Below are positions 20,126 through 34,600 of a DNA stretch of 64,000 nucleotides, piece by piece; positions within the stretch are counted from its first letter, which is position 1, and each line of letters opens with the position of its first letter. The translations under genes were made by a program, and so were the position numbers. A model generated the notes under the pieces. It did not search any database and was not told where the DNA came from. It saw only the letters and a list, made by a program, of their open reading frames with translations. The stretch is from Lateolabrax maculatus. Its lineage: Eukaryota; Chordata; Actinopteri; Acropomatiformes; Lateolabracidae. The stretch is taken from contig CM062217.1 in the NCBI GenBank assembly GCA_031216445.1, positions 25,982,001-26,046,000 on the forward strand, in the 5' to 3' direction.

Positions 20126-21052
20126 GTCTTCATTACTATCCACTTTGGACTTTGTAACTTAACAAGTAGTAATTTCTTGTTTTTATCTTTTTGATTTCTT
20201 TTTAAATAGTTTCTTGTGTTTTAATTTGCAATGAATGTTTTATTCAGAATTTCCTTTTTAATGTTTTAATGCAACATGTGAACCACTTTGAATTAATTTC
20301 CCTTAGTTCCTTTTGTATGAAACGTTCTCTATCAATAAATTTCGCCTTGCCTTATTTCCCGTTGTACTGACAGATGTTATCTGTGTGTCTACTTACTTTT
20401 CTTGTTTTAGTGCTGCTCCCCCTGCTATTTATGTTGGATAAGTCTAGTTTCTTGGAAAACTCTGAACACTCTGCATTGATACAACGAGAAATACAGTAAA
20501 TAATAGGATTTTTGTGTTTAACAGCACTGACGGAACACCTCTGCTGGGTGGGGGGCCCCATCTGTGCTGCGTCCTGTCAGGAGCCCCATCTCCTCAGCAG
20601 CGCCCTGGTGTGGCAGAACTTGTTAAGTCATGAGGAAGAAGACAAGAAATAGCGGTTTAAAAATAGCCTTAGGCTCTAGTTATGACAAGGAGTCTCAGGG
20701 AGGCATTTGCTATAATGCAGCATGATCAGCTTAAAGGCTGACAGACAGACACCTACTGTCATCTGCATCCGCAATGAGTCCTGAAGACCAACCCAAAGCA
20801 ATGCAGTGATCCTTTAAATTGTCCAGATAAATGACAGTTCTAGTCCCCAGGCAGGGGCTCACCTGCTTTTGGCCAAATGGCGTAATAAAATCTGTGAATT
20901 CTGACATGTCACCTGTTTGTGGAGTTATCTGTAGTTTAAACTCTGGCTGTTCCTGCTTTCACTCAACAGTGTATGACATCAGCTAATGCCTTGCCAAAAA
21001 TAATCATTTATGAATACGGGTGAGTAGTGTTGTCAGTTTCTAAGCAACACAC
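20126..21052. other. Intergenic, nothing recognised
   Basis: Upstream of whrn. No exon or named repeat. An AATAAATTTCGCCTTGCCTT tail near 20335 looks like the 3' end of a retroelement, but no body could be assigned. Confidence 0.35.
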
Positions 21053-21099
21053 TCACTCTCTCTCTCTCACACACACACACACACCCGCACGCACACACG
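21053..21099. repeat. (CT)n/(CA)n microsatellite upstream of whrn
   Basis: CACTCTCTCTCTCTCAC followed by a CA run interrupted by CCGCACG. Lies about 570 bp before the whrn ATG. Confidence 0.8.
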
Positions 21100-21169
21100 C
21101 CTGCGTCATTTCCTATAGGCTACACAGAGGGACAGAGAGCATCCAATTCAGAGCTCCCTGCCAGTTGCG

Positions 21170-21671
21170 CACGGAGGCTCCGCCATAGAAACCCGACAGA
21201 CTCTGGAGTTTGTTCTGTGGACAGACGAAACATGAAGATGGCCATATGTTATTGTACGGTACCACTTTATGATTTACAATGAGATAGAGAGCCTTCCACG
21301 GATTTTAATCTGCCGAGGTTCAGTTATTTCACCGGACACTATTTGAATCGCCGAGGCTTGTCCCGGTGAAGTCAGCGGTAAAGCTCCTGTTGTGTGTGGA
21401 ATAAACAAGGCTGCAGGACAGAAAGGACATGTATGCTTTGTGAAGCACAGGGCGAATGCGAGCATCGACTGGGGAAATGATTTCTTTCAGGCTGACACGC
21501 CAGCGCCGTTACGCGCGTAGATCACCGGTCACCTGTTGAAGTTGCCCGATGCGCGGTGAGCGGTTTCACGTTTCGCTTTCAAACTGGAGGATCGACTTGA
21601 ACAGCACTTTAACAAATGCCCGATCCATCCCCCGGTCTGTATGACGCACTGGTTCCCCGTTATGTTGTAGG
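21170..21671 (+). promoter_or_regulatory. whrn: Likely whrn promoter / 5' UTR (CpG-rich)
   Basis: GC and CpG content rises sharply from about 21170 and stays high through exon 1, for example CGCCAGCGCCGTTACGCGCG near 21501. This is typical of a CpG-island promoter joined to a first coding exon. No TATA box or start site can be fixed, and upstream UTR exons are possible. Confidence 0.4.
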
Positions 21672-22382
21672 ATGAGCGCTGATCTGGAGCGCGTTTCGCT
21701 CAACACATCGGTGAACTCGGCCGGCTCGGGCGGCCGTGCGCTCTCGGCGAACGTCCGGCGGCTCCACAACGCCCTGAACCTGCTGCTCAGTGACCTGGAG
21801 AGAGAGCAGTTTATCCACTGTCTCAATGTGTACCACGCCAAGCGCAACGTCTTCGACCTGGTCCAAACTCTCAAAGTGATTCTCAACACGCCCGGCAAAC
21901 GTCAGCTACTGCCCATGCTGCGCCTGGTCATCCCGCGGTCCGACCAGCTGCTGTTCGACCAGTACACGTCCGAGGGACTCTACCTGAAGACGGACCTGCT
22001 CCCCAGCAACGGCAGCGCGGAGGGCTTTGGAGACGAGGGCGACTCAACTCTGCAGAAATATGTCAGTTCCACCCACGAGCAGCCCCTCGCGTCGGGCTGT
22101 CCGGACGGTTTCGTCGCTGCCGCGGAGCTTTCGGCTTCCATGACCGCGCCGTTCTTCGAGGGTCATTTTGGAGACGTGCGCCAAGTCACTCTGACGCGCT
22201 CCAGGAGCCACGAGGGTCTGGGTTTCAGCATCCGCGGGGGTTCGGAGCACGGCGTGGGGATCTACGTGTCCCTAGTGGAGCCGGGCTCGTCGGCCGAGAG
22301 AGAAGGCCTGAGGGTCGGGGACCAGATAGTGACCGTGAACGACATGATGTTTGACAGTGTCAGTCACATAGAGGCGGTGAAG
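21672..22382 (+). CDS. whrn: whrn coding exon 1 (HHD and most of PDZ1)
   Basis: 237 codons from MSADLERVSL to SHIEAVK. The ATG has A at -3. Donor GTGAAG|GTAGGA. The exon ends after EAVK, as in human whirlin. The linker between the HHD and PDZ1 (about 109-168) is longer than I recall for human and rich in S, G, E and D. Confidence 0.96.
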
Positions 22383-25300
22383 GTAGGATGTTCTGCATGT
22401 GTGCGCGTGTGTGAGTTTGAGGGCTCGCCTCATGATTACTTCTAAAACAACTTCAGGTCAATTTCCAGAAGAAGAACCTAGTATGAGTGTGTGTGAGCCT
22501 CTCCATGTGTGGAAGTTGTATTTTTGCAGATTGCGTGTTTGTTCCCGATGTAAACACTGTATGCTTCCGGCACGGAGAGCATGCATTACTACAGGAGCAC
22601 TGGGCCGTGCAGTGCTGCCCTACAAAACAGTAGTTTGTGACAGTGCTGCTCCCTCTGCGGGCCCCAGGGTCCCGGCAGAGGCTGCCTCCAGTCCAGCTTC
22701 CTTTTTATTCATTCTTCTACATCACTTGACTGTGCCTTAATGCTCTGCACCGCTCTGCACTATGAACCAAGATGAATTCAAATGTTTAGATGCAGATGGG
22801 ATGTTGGCCATTTTCCTCTTTTTAAAGAGGAAAACAACAGCAAATGGTTGAAAGCACAGACACCAGGGGTCCTTGGGAACTGACCACACTGCATGTAAGG
22901 TTAAACTATATTATACTCAGTATTCTTAATTCTGTAAAAGAGCTTCCATGGAATTACATGTTAGAAGGTCAAACATGTAATTACAGGGTCAGTTCACCCA
23001 GCCTAATTTTTACACTTAACCCCTTGTGGAAGAGTTTTGGTTAGTCCAGGCTTTCAGGTATCTGTCTTTGTGATTTCTGCCTCCACCCCAGCACAATAGA
23101 GGTGAACCAAATTCCGTTTGCGATTCCGTAGGAACATGGAATTTAGTTACAGCAACATACCTTCCAAGAAACTATGTCCAGATGACCGTGAATAATCCAC
23201 AGAATACGCTGAGAACAGTTTTCATGGCTGACGTGAAAGTTGGTGTATCAATAAAAGCACAATGCGACAGATGGAAACAGGCGGTCACATTCAAAATAAA
23301 TGTTGACACAGGCTTACATGAAGCATATGACCTCCACTAAAGCTTCTGCTCCACCAAACAGACGAAAAATAGTGGCAGACTAAACTTTAGACCAGTGTTG
23401 AGCGACGGGGAGACTGTAACATGCCTACAGTTAATACACGATCAAACCGACATATTTCCATCATGCTGTTTCTTCTACTGTCTGGGGACTGGCGCTCTTT
23501 TAATTATGTCATCTTTTCCTGCCACGTTCTCACCTTTCATCTGGGGTTAAATGTCACCCAAATGTTTATGTTATTTTTAACAACTCCTAATATTCACACA
23601 ACAGTAGTGGATGGAAATTTGCATTTTCATTTGCAGATTTTCAGCATTTTCTGTTCTCATGGCATACAACAGCTTCAGTGTGCCAGTAGAAAAGAAGCAC
23701 AAATCTAATATGTATGCAGATTAGGGTACTGACATTAAGGCAAAATTATGTAAAATGAAGTGGTGGTATCAGTTATATTATAGATTAAAGCCAGTAAATG
23801 TCAAATGGGTGTGTATGAGCCAACAAGGGAAAAGAGGACTCAGAGACAACTGGGCAGACGGGAACAGTGCAATAATTTATTCACCGCATCCTCACACAGA
23901 AAACGGCAACAGTGGTTGAATTGTTTAAGGTGGTTAAAACGACAACTTTTTATGGAGGCGAACTCTTGCAGTCGGATGAATAAGTAAATGTAAAGTCAGG
24001 TGATGTAGTGTAAAGAGCAACAAAGTCCACTTAGGAAGGAGGTCTGGATGGATGGACGGGTCACATAAATGCAGGACTCTGACCCAGGAGATTGCTGTTC
24101 GTGTCTAGTGTGTAACCAAAAGTCAATGTTGACAATTATAACTTGTGTCATGTACATTCATCACGTATGTCCTTATTTTAACCCAAACCATAATCTTTTC
24201 TTAAACCTAACCACGTAGTTTTGTTGCCTAGACCTAACCAAACGAAACATTAAGCACATGTTTATTATTTAAGATCCTGTATGTTGGTTATATTTGTCAT
24301 TTTGGGGGTCATTGGAAATAGACCTATTCTGTCCTTTTTGGTATGAGGATCGGTTGGATTTATTGGAAAATTATGATACATAAGCCTACAGGCAACAGTA
24401 GCAAGTCCAAGACAAAGTAATCAACAAAACAACATAGACAATCTGGCCAGGAGCAGGTGAGAATGGGCTGACAGGTGAAGGCTGTGACAAAGGCACTATA
24501 ATGTAACCACAGAGAGTGGCCAGCCATTGTTATATAGATTTCATTTAAGAGGAAAGTCCATGAATCAGAAAACCTCCTGCCATCTCCACTTGTTGTGCTG
24601 CGTTCGTGAATGTGCACAATCTTCCGTTTGATGCAACAGAAGCATGACGTGAGAGAGAGAAAAGCATGTGGGAGGAAAGATACTTAACAGAATAGATAAG
24701 GCAAAGGTCTCAATTGTTGTTGCCTGGTTTAAAAATATCCCTCATGATGAACTGTTTTATTGTTCTAGGAATTAATGTTTTATTTGCCATATGTATTTGG
24801 ACTGTCTGTCGGCTGAACCTTTTATTTTTCTGACCTTGCAAGCTTTTCTCAGTGAGTCAGACTCTAATATGCTCTACCTATAACAATTTCCAAACAGAAA
24901 CAGCACTTTTTCTGGAGGCTGAATGGCTCAGGCCTTGGGCGATGTCATATTTAAGAGCAAATAAAGAGGCTTTTTCACCTGCCTATACACAGCTTTATTC
25001 AATCAGTCCAGCATGAGGGGTAAAAACAGGCCGAGCAGCTCCTTACCTTGACAGAGCTGAAGGTGTGTTGCAGCTTATTTTGTTCACCCCATCCGACAGG
25101 CAATCCTGGATATTTGTTGCGTATAGATGGAGTTGCTGTTTGGCTTTGCTGTCAGCATTAAAAGTTCCAGAATGGCTGTCAGGTTTAGTAGACTTTAATA
25201 GAAGGGCAGACATTGCAGAGATCTTTTTGGTTAGGTAAAGTTTATACCTGTTCCCTTTCTTTCTGAGACTGACTTGTGTCACGGAAACTGCAATCTCAGT

Positions 25301-25628
25301 TCTTGTCTAGTGCAGATGAGAGTTGGTAATTAAATAACACCTTATATATTGACACTGTCTTTGACGTAGAAGAACATAGTTCTTCTCTTATCATTCCTTA
25401 TCATGTTTCAGAAGGTTCACCACCTGCAGGTCTACTCCCTAACTCCCCACGCATTCCAGTGTCTGGCGACTATTTAAAACATAAAGCAATTATATTCTTT
25501 GTTTACAGAACTATGTGCATCAACGTCTTTTCTTGTCTTTAGTTTCACAACAACCTATATTTTGTAACATCATGGTGGATGAATACTAAACACATCTAAT
25601 AATTTCAGCAAAAAAAAAAAAAAAAAAA

Positions 25629-25665
<37 letters not shown>

Positions 25666-28600
25666 TTTTGATCTTATTGGAATTTCCCTTACACTTTAAA
25701 GGATGGATATCAGTCTGTCTGTCTGTTAAGTGAGCATAGCTTAGCATAAAGGTGCGACGCAGGTGGAAACAGCTAGCCTGGCTCTGTCTAAACTCCAAAA
25801 ACACACCTGCAATCACCACTAAATCTCACTAATTAACACACTGTATCTTGTATCACATTAAATCTGTGCACAATTTGTGGTTTGAGGGAGTTGCAGCTAG
25901 AACTATGTCTTGATGAGCAACAGCCGGTTATGGTGTCTGTGTGCCACTTCTTGTCATCACAATGATTTTTTCAGCTTGTGTCTGTGCTGAGACCAGACCA
26001 TATCAAGTCCATCACTATACACTAACCCGGGTTGCAGGTGAAGGTAAATAAGCCTTAATAAGCAATGTATTTATCTCCGCTGTTAACAGTTGCTCCAACT
26101 TTAACTCTGGAAACAAATGTTAACCAAAACCCACAAGCGTTTGCCCCTTTAAAATAATTTTAATTTGAATTAATCTTCAAGAAATCATCTAGCCTGGGAA
26201 CCAGACGAATCTGCAATCTCATATTTTATCTGCTCTGGCAGATACCACTGGCCCCTCTCCCATTCAAACTGATTTCATAATTTCAGGTATCTGGCCGAGC
26301 CAATCACAACCGTTTATCTAGAATAAGGCAGGTTTAATACGATTAATACAGAGAGGAACGCCGTTCATGTATCACCCAAGTTGGTGGCCGCTGAGGCGGA
26401 GCATTCTACAGCTGGCTACAGCGGCAGTATCAAACGGATTGGAGGATATATTTTCTCTAAAAGAAGAAAAAACAACGGCACTTAAACTGATGTTGACTGA
26501 TTGGTTGTCTCCCCTCGTTGATAACGTCCTTTGGAAATCGAAAATTAACTGAGAGGTTCCAGAATAATCAGTCTGGCAATGCCAGGCTACAAGTCATCCT
26601 GCTCTGTCTAAAACTACATACATTTTTTTTGGGCTTGAACGGCTCCGTACTCGGCATGGTTAACATCATGGAATGAAAGTTTGTTGATTTGTTATAATTA
26701 GCCAGCAAATTCTGAAAGTAATGTGGCCTAGGATTTAATTACGACATAGGACGTTCACATCCATACAGTGGAGGACTGACAAATTGTGTTACACAAATGT
26801 TATTTTTCTCAGCCTTATAATTTCTAATGAATTTTTGGGACTAAGCAGCTTTCAGATTCCTTATCCATTGGATCGGGCAATTGCCAACTTCCACTATCAG
26901 TGAAATCATGTTTAGTATAACATGCCACCGTATTAATGGCGGGGTGGTTACAGAGTACAAGACGTCAGCTGCTGGATTAGTCTACAGCTGCACAAAAGAG
27001 GCTAGGTGAGTTGCCAAACTGCTGTTTATATACTTGACAAATAAAAAGTACTTACTCATATTTGATTAATTTTCTCCTTTTATTTTGAACCTTTAGGCAA
27101 ATTTTCCAACTAAGCCTTTAACAAAACAAAACAAAAAAATAATGTATAAAATAAAAAAGGGTGAATAGTAAAGGCAGGGCTGCCAACCCTCATGCATTGA
27201 CCCTGAGACTCACACAATCTACACTTTTCACAAGCTCTCACACAGTGAAAAACACATTTATAACGTGTTGATGCTGCTGATGCAGCGTAATCAGAGGTCT
27301 GACGGTCCACCCGTCAGCACCAGTGTTGTATTGGCCCGCTGGCATACTGGGACAAATTGTCAAATTATATATATCGTCATATCGCACCGTATACACTAGT
27401 ATTACTGCCCAGGTTTAGTAAAGTTCAGTTAAGTTTACAAAAATTGATATGCAAGGGTTGACGGATTTGGTTACTGAGCACAGGTTTTGATCTTTGTACA
27501 GACACAATGGTACCGAACCTAGCAACCTCACTGATGACAAAACCCTTGAAAGTCACTGTGCTCAGCTAGTGTTCTCCAAGTAATAATTCCAGTATGTAGC
27601 TCCCCTTAAAACATCAAATTGTTATTTTAATTTTTTTATAGTTTTCTATATGTATACAGATTAAGCAAATGAGGTAAAACGTATTAAATAGTTAGCTTTA
27701 GATGTGTTGGTAGGTTATATATATTTTTGAACTTTGGACCAGCTAGCTGTTTCCCCCTAATACTAGTCTTTATGCTATGCTAGGCTAACGACTCCAGCTC
27801 CGTACTTAACACACAGACATGATATCACTTTACCAAAATTGTGGTAAAGACAATTTCAACAAATACACGACAAAAAATGCTTGTAAGATAAATTGCCTAC
27901 CCTACCTTTAATATTCAGAGGCATGTGAAAGCAGCTAGTATTTCCTGCTCCTGCTAATGGCCGAAGCTTCCCCTACATCCCGCTCTCATCAGGAGCCAAG
28001 TAATTCATTCCAGCTTTTGATGAAGCTGCTAACATTTAAGGCCTGCTGCACCGAGGCCCTCCCCCCCGTCTCAAGCCTGACTTCAAAGCTGTTAACTAGC
28101 AGGGTGGCAAAGGCCAGGAAGGTAGCTGCATACACAGAGGACATTACACATACACAGCATTTGTGAAGATAAGTGTATTTAATCAAGATTTAGTCCGGCA
28201 ATTCTGTAGGTGTTGTGGAGAAATACTTTTGGGAAATTAAAGTTGACTTGCCCTGAAAACAGTAGGAACAAGTTAGGCTTTATTTAAAGTAACATATTAC
28301 AATGAATATAGATTAGAGAGGGATTGTTTGAGAGGAAAATTACTTTTATATATTTAAAAAAAAAAACATTTAACAAACCCGGTTCCCATTGCTGAGATCT
28401 GGGTAAAGTGACAGTATATTCTTACAGAAACCCTGATGGTTAGATAATCAAAGTGGTTGTGAAGCTGGTAAATATATATATATTTACCTGCAGTAAAAGT
28501 GTTAATACAGAATGAGGAAAAACCCTTGCAGAACCAGTGGCCTCTCACGCTTTACAACTTTTTTACAACTCGTTTTTAAAAAGTTCCTACTTGAAAATTC

Positions 28601-31600
28601 CTTCTAGAAATTCCTACTCATTTGGAAGTAAAAGTGAATGTTAAGGGAACTGAAAATGTTAGTTATGTCTACTGAGTTGTAAAATTTGCATTGTACTTAC
28701 CACACCCATGGGGAGAGCTGTGGGTCAATGCTGAACCAGGAAGAAGTGACGCTTTACAAAAGCTGCTACTTTTGGTAATATTGAAGAGCCAGTCCTGCAT
28801 TCTTTGTACCAGATGAGATAAATTACATAACCTAAGAGTTGTCTGTACAATTTGAAAAATTACAACTTCACCGCCGTCTAGTAGTACCACAAATCCTGCA
28901 TCTTACACTCCCCATAATGCAACATAATAGCATCTTTCAATTAGACCCCCTCTGAATATAGCCACAGAATATTTTATACAACTGTTTTACAGGCTGAGAA
29001 GTACTCCCTATGATGGGTAAACTGATGTGTAAATGTATAAAATGAAGGATAATTCTATTACTGCCATTACTACTGCTTTTAGTAATAATACATATAATAT
29101 TGACACATATTCATATACATACAAAGAATATTTGATATTATTGTGATCAACATGTCAAATACTACAAACTATATCATGTTCATTATATCAGCGAGGACTG
29201 ACTCAGCACGTGGCTTCTTTAACAGAAAGCCAATCTGGTTTCTGGTGCAGTCTGTCTGTCTAATGCTGTTGTAAACTCCTCTCAAACTCAATTAAGCTCA
29301 GTTGTTCTGTGATCATAGTTTGTATTTTCTCCTAATACCAAATACTACACACATGAACATATGTTGCATATGTTATTCAAATTGCTTCTTTTGTGGATTT
29401 GTGCACACACACATGGAATGTATTTTACCCTAGGCAAAATAGACCTTGTTGAAAACTCATTCTTACTCCTCCTCCTCCTCCTCCTCTATCCATTCAGGAA
29501 GGAGTTCACTCATGGCTCAGAAGCAAACAGACCTCCAAACTTGATGCTATTTATACACCAGCAGGCACAAGGGCAAAGACCTTTATGTAGAACCCACACA
29601 AGAGCCAATGTTAATATAAAATCTCTGAAAGAAAACACAGTAGTAAAGTGACATAAGAATACCAATATTACCAATATTATTATTAGTACCAATAGAATAC
29701 CAAAATTAATGAAAGTGACAAGTATACTCTAAGTTGTGTTTTATAGATGCTTAAAACAGAATCCAAGCCAGCAAGACAGAGCTAAAGAGGTGAGCTACTT
29801 TGACCTGCTTGGGTTAATAGAGGCATTACTAATATGTACCAACATGAGAACTATTTCTGTTGTGACTGCAGGGCTAAACTTATAGATTGAACAGGAATAT
29901 GTCATTTTCCATTTCCATATCTGCCACCTGCACTCACCCATCAGTATGCACAGTCCCCACTGTGACCAGGACGGTGACCCATACAGCATATAATTTTACT
30001 CTTGCTACCGTTACCCCAAGGTTAATCCCTATGAATTGTATTCCTATGCAACTATGCAGCATTGGCGGGGTTACAATGCTAAAATAAAAAAAAAATGTAT
30101 TGACCCAAATTAAAGTAGCCATGAAGACTGAGTTGATTCAATACCAATTTCTAATAAGGCACCCTTTATAAACAGCTTATAAACTGTCACTAATAAATAG
30201 CTAATACTTGATTTACTAATGCTTTATAGATCTGTTAAAGTCATTAACAAGAACAACTTTTGGGTTTCAAGGCTGAACCTTTGACTGGTGTTTATCCTTT
30301 TGTAATACATATTGACACGAGTCATGTTGGAAAAGAATCACTAGTCAGAGGGATTATTCACAACTCAACAACACCTAAATTGTTTATAATAATGGCTTAA
30401 AACAGATCTATAAAGCTTAGTAAATGACTTACTAACATTAACAAAGCCATAAGTCACAACTCATAAGCAGTGAACAACAAAAACAATCAACAAAAAGACT
30501 GTATAATGTAGGACCTTTGATCTTAGATTATTCACAACTAAGGAACACTTCATATCAGCTGACTAGAACCAATGATTGTTACATTATTTAAATGTTTTTA
30601 AATTAATTTATAACATTCACAGATAGCACAATAACATATTCTCTGCCTCTGAAGATCAGGTGTAAACAGTGAAGATGGGATTTACAAGAGTCACGAGTAG
30701 GGTTGTGAAGAAAGGTGAAAAGAAAAATGAACCAAATGTAGGTATTTAACTGAAAAACTAGCCTGGGAACCAGACGAATCTGCAAGCTCATCTTGTTTTA
30801 TTCGCTCTGGTAGATACATCTAGCCCCCCTCCCGTTCGTTAACACTGGCATTTTCATAAACAACCAAGATGGCTGCCGCTGATGTGGAACATTCTGTTGA
30901 ATCTTCTAACGTGTAAGTATTAAAGAACTGGACGGTATATTTTTTCTAAAAGAAGAACAAAGAACTGCACTTGAAGGTTTTGTTGATAAGAAAGATGTGT
31001 TTGATGTACTCCCGACAGGATGTACGACAGGACGACATTTTGTTGTTGTGATGGGTTATTGGTCTATCATCAATTACGTCCAAAGGGATTTTTGGTCTTG
31101 CCATTTTGCCAGACTACTGAATTTTTTTTATAAGAAACAGAAATTGAGCAATTGTAGGTTTTATTAATGAACACAGTGTGTTCAAACAGAGTTTGGCTGC
31201 ATTTACTTCAGTGTAACATCCATACCAACACCATCTCCAGCTCCATCTTTTTGTAATGACTCAGTATCACCAGGTTTGACCCAAAAGCACCACTCAGAGA
31301 CCAGACAGGTAAAGTTAAAAGTTTAGTTATACTCATGGTCAGAAACAGGCAAGGGCCAATACCAGATAGACAAGGAAGGTGAGGCATACTAGTTAGGGAT
31401 CAGGCAAAGGGGCACAAGTCCAAAAAGCAGGCAGGGGTTCATGCAGACAGGAATCAGGCAGACTGACATTACGGCTGGAATGCTAAGTTGAAAGCAAATA
31501 AGTGGGAACAGGTGTACAGGTGGGTGGGGGAGGTCTGGTGAAATCCAACTGATTTATTGTGTCAAAACCACAAAGACAGAATTCTTAAAGTGATATCAGA

Positions 31601-34600
31601 GAGTAGAATCAATTTTATTTGTATAGCGCCAAATCATAACAAAAGTTATCTCAAGACACTTTTCACATTCACATCTTTAAAATATTATTTACAGAGACCC
31701 AACAGTTCCCACCATGAGCAGCACTTGGCGACAGTGGCGAGGAAAAACTCCCTTTTAACAGGTAGAAACCTCGAGCAGAACCAGGCTCTGGGTGGGCGGC
31801 CATCTGCATCGACCCAGTTGGGTTGAAAGGGGAGGAGAGAGGGGGAGAGGGGAGACAGAACAGGAGGACAGACAACAAATCAGACTAATAATAATAACAA
31901 CTGCAGCAGTGAGTGTGGAGCAGGAACATGGGGGCAGTAGACGGCCGGCAATCACAGATCCAGAATCTACAGCTGCAGAGGCAGAAATACCTGGAGAAAG
32001 AGAGAAGGAGAAAAAGCACAGAAAGCACAAGGACTACCAGGAAGAAATGGAGTTGGTAGCCTGTATTAGTGGGATAGGAATGCGTACAGATAGAGAGGGA
32101 GAGGAGGAGAGAGAAGCTCAGTGCATCATGGGAAATCCCCCGGCAGTCTAAGCCTATAACAGCATAACTAAGGGATGGTTCAGGACTCATCTGAGCCAGC
32201 CCTAACTATAAGCTTTATCAAAAGGAACGTTTTTAGCGTTCCACAGAAGAGGAGCTTGATAACTGAAGGCTAAGAGAGGGGATGGGATGCAGGAGGAAGC
32301 TAGGACAGCAGGCTTTTATCCAACCTTTGTGTGTAGCCATTCACAGCAGGCTGAATTGCCTTTTTAGTAAAACACGTGTTTGTTTGAGGCCTTCTGTCTA
32401 CAGTGTAGTGTCTGCTGTTAATATATAACTTTACTTCAGTGGTGCTTTCACTATGGTCAGTGTGGTCACAGATCTGTCTGAGGCTTCACTGTCACTATAT
32501 GCTCTGCTTCCCATTGTCTGAGCTGTCACCCTGACTTGACTCCTTGTGTTCACCCCTCAGACCTCTGACTCTCTCTGTTCCTGTCTGTCTTGCTCCATTT
32601 CTTCTGTCTCTCTCTTCCACTCTTATCTCTTTCCCTGGTGAGAGTTGTATATTCTGTTTAGAAACTCTGACAGAATTTTAAACCCGAGGACTCTCTGCAG
32701 AGGAATGCGTATCAACAAAATCTGCCTCGCCACATGAAACTTAAAAAGGGAATGGATGTTCGTGATGTTTGCTCTACAGAGAGAGAGAGAGCATCGATCT
32801 GCCTCTGTTTATTTTTGTGTGAAATCAGGATTCTGGGAGCCGGGGCTCACTGTGTGCCGTGTCTCCAGTTGAAGCTGAGTAGTAAATAATGAGTAAAGTA
32901 AAACTGTATGGCGAAGAAGTACTGGGGGTATTGCAGATGGACTTTATATAGACAGGGAGAATTCATCAAATGCCAGAAAACCAAGTGAGAATTTGTTGGG
33001 CTAAAGTTGGGTTTTATTGACATGAACTGTTTTCTTTGTAGAATATGAAAATTATTATTGTTAATGAGTATTTGTTAAACTGTCAAGTCTTTGCCTCAGT
33101 ACATCATTGTAAACACAGCCAGTAGTGGAGTGACAGTGAATGCAGACTAGGCCTTCAGACAGCTGAGAGGTAAACCCCTACCTATTTAGTTTTTCACCTA
33201 ATAATACAAAGCCATTTGTGTGGTTGCTCCCTTGTCATACAGTAGGATGCGTGTTTATAAGGTGTGAGCAGTTCAGTTTAATTCCCCCTCACATACTGTT
33301 TAAGTTGAATATATTTTAGTGGAAAAGAATTGTACAGTATGATTTCCTACTGAAAAAAAGATAAAAAATATTTCCACCCTTTAGATCCATCTTAGATGTT
33401 CTGAAAGAAGAATATAGACAACTGAAAAAAAACCTTCGACAAAACATTTGACCAATTACAAAATGCACAAATGCAAAACATTTTTTCAGCACCAAAAAAA
33501 AGAAAAAAAGAAAGATTTGTGGTCTGTATGCTTTCACACCAAGAACAGGCACACCCACACAACATACCTTTCTGTACAGAGCGAGCGACAGGTAAACTAA
33601 AACTACTTGGTTAAGGTTACAGAGAGACCGGTCATGTTTAAAAGAAACCAATGTTAATTGTTAAAAGTTCAAATTGCAATTATTAGCTTTCATCAGTACA
33701 TTAGAAACTCTGACAGAATATTAAACCCGGAGACTCTGATGTTCAGTACATATGCTGGAGTGACACTGGTACAGTGTAGTAACATGGCATAGTTAATGTA
33801 CAGTTCATAACACCTAGTCAGTTACCTGCTTGTATCAACTGCAGTTTATGCAATTTCCATCACACATACATGACTCCTGTGCAGTCTGCAGGGAATCTTT
33901 CTTTCCAATGCTCGCTGACCGCATCACTCCACCTCAACAGCACATGCAGGTTCTTGTGAGATTTGCTGTCATCATTTTGAATAGAAGTTTGTCGGCTGTC
34001 TGCTCTGGCACAGGCACAATGCAGCAGAACAGCCGTGCTTAATGGCTGTTTGTCGTGTCATGCTAATCCTGTTGTGGTAATCAGGTTGTCTGGCTGGCAT
34101 ACAGTGGTATAGAGATTTCTGGGATTTCATCCTCATTAAACGTCTCCCCACAGCTTTGTCGAGTAGGCAGCTGTCCCCTGGATGCTGTCCTTGAAACGCA
34201 AAGATGCGGGGACATTTTGTAAGAAATACTGGGGGGATGACGACAGGGGAATTACGGCTTTTAATGAGATAACAGATATCATGGAGTCAGTGTCATCCAC
34301 ATGAATCATGATGAAGGTCATTCTCTTCTGCAGAAAAAGTCAGACAACCTGAGCTGAAATTGTATTATCTTTAAAGCAGCTATAATATTATATATTATAT
34401 ATCAGCTGAATCTGCAGCTCCCCTCTGCTTTACAGAGCTTTATTGTGAGTTTCAGCTCATTGTTTTGTCAGCTCATTGGTTGTCATAGGTCCAGCCCACA
34501 ACTTGACTGTTTTGGTTCACTCTAACCATACATACAGATCATTTTCTCAGGAGCTCATAGAGACCAGAAGCAGAGCGAAAAGAGAGTGAATATTGGACGT

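Noticed and set aside
22399..22740. Frame starting just after whrn exon 1
   Set aside because: It begins downstream of the donor in intron 1 and shows no whirlin or other similarity.
25586..25819. Minus-strand frame with long Leu/Phe runs
   Set aside because: Produced by the poly-A/(TAA)n microsatellite.
31792..32151. 119-codon frame rich in E, R and K
   Set aside because: Lies entirely inside a common fish dispersed repeat.
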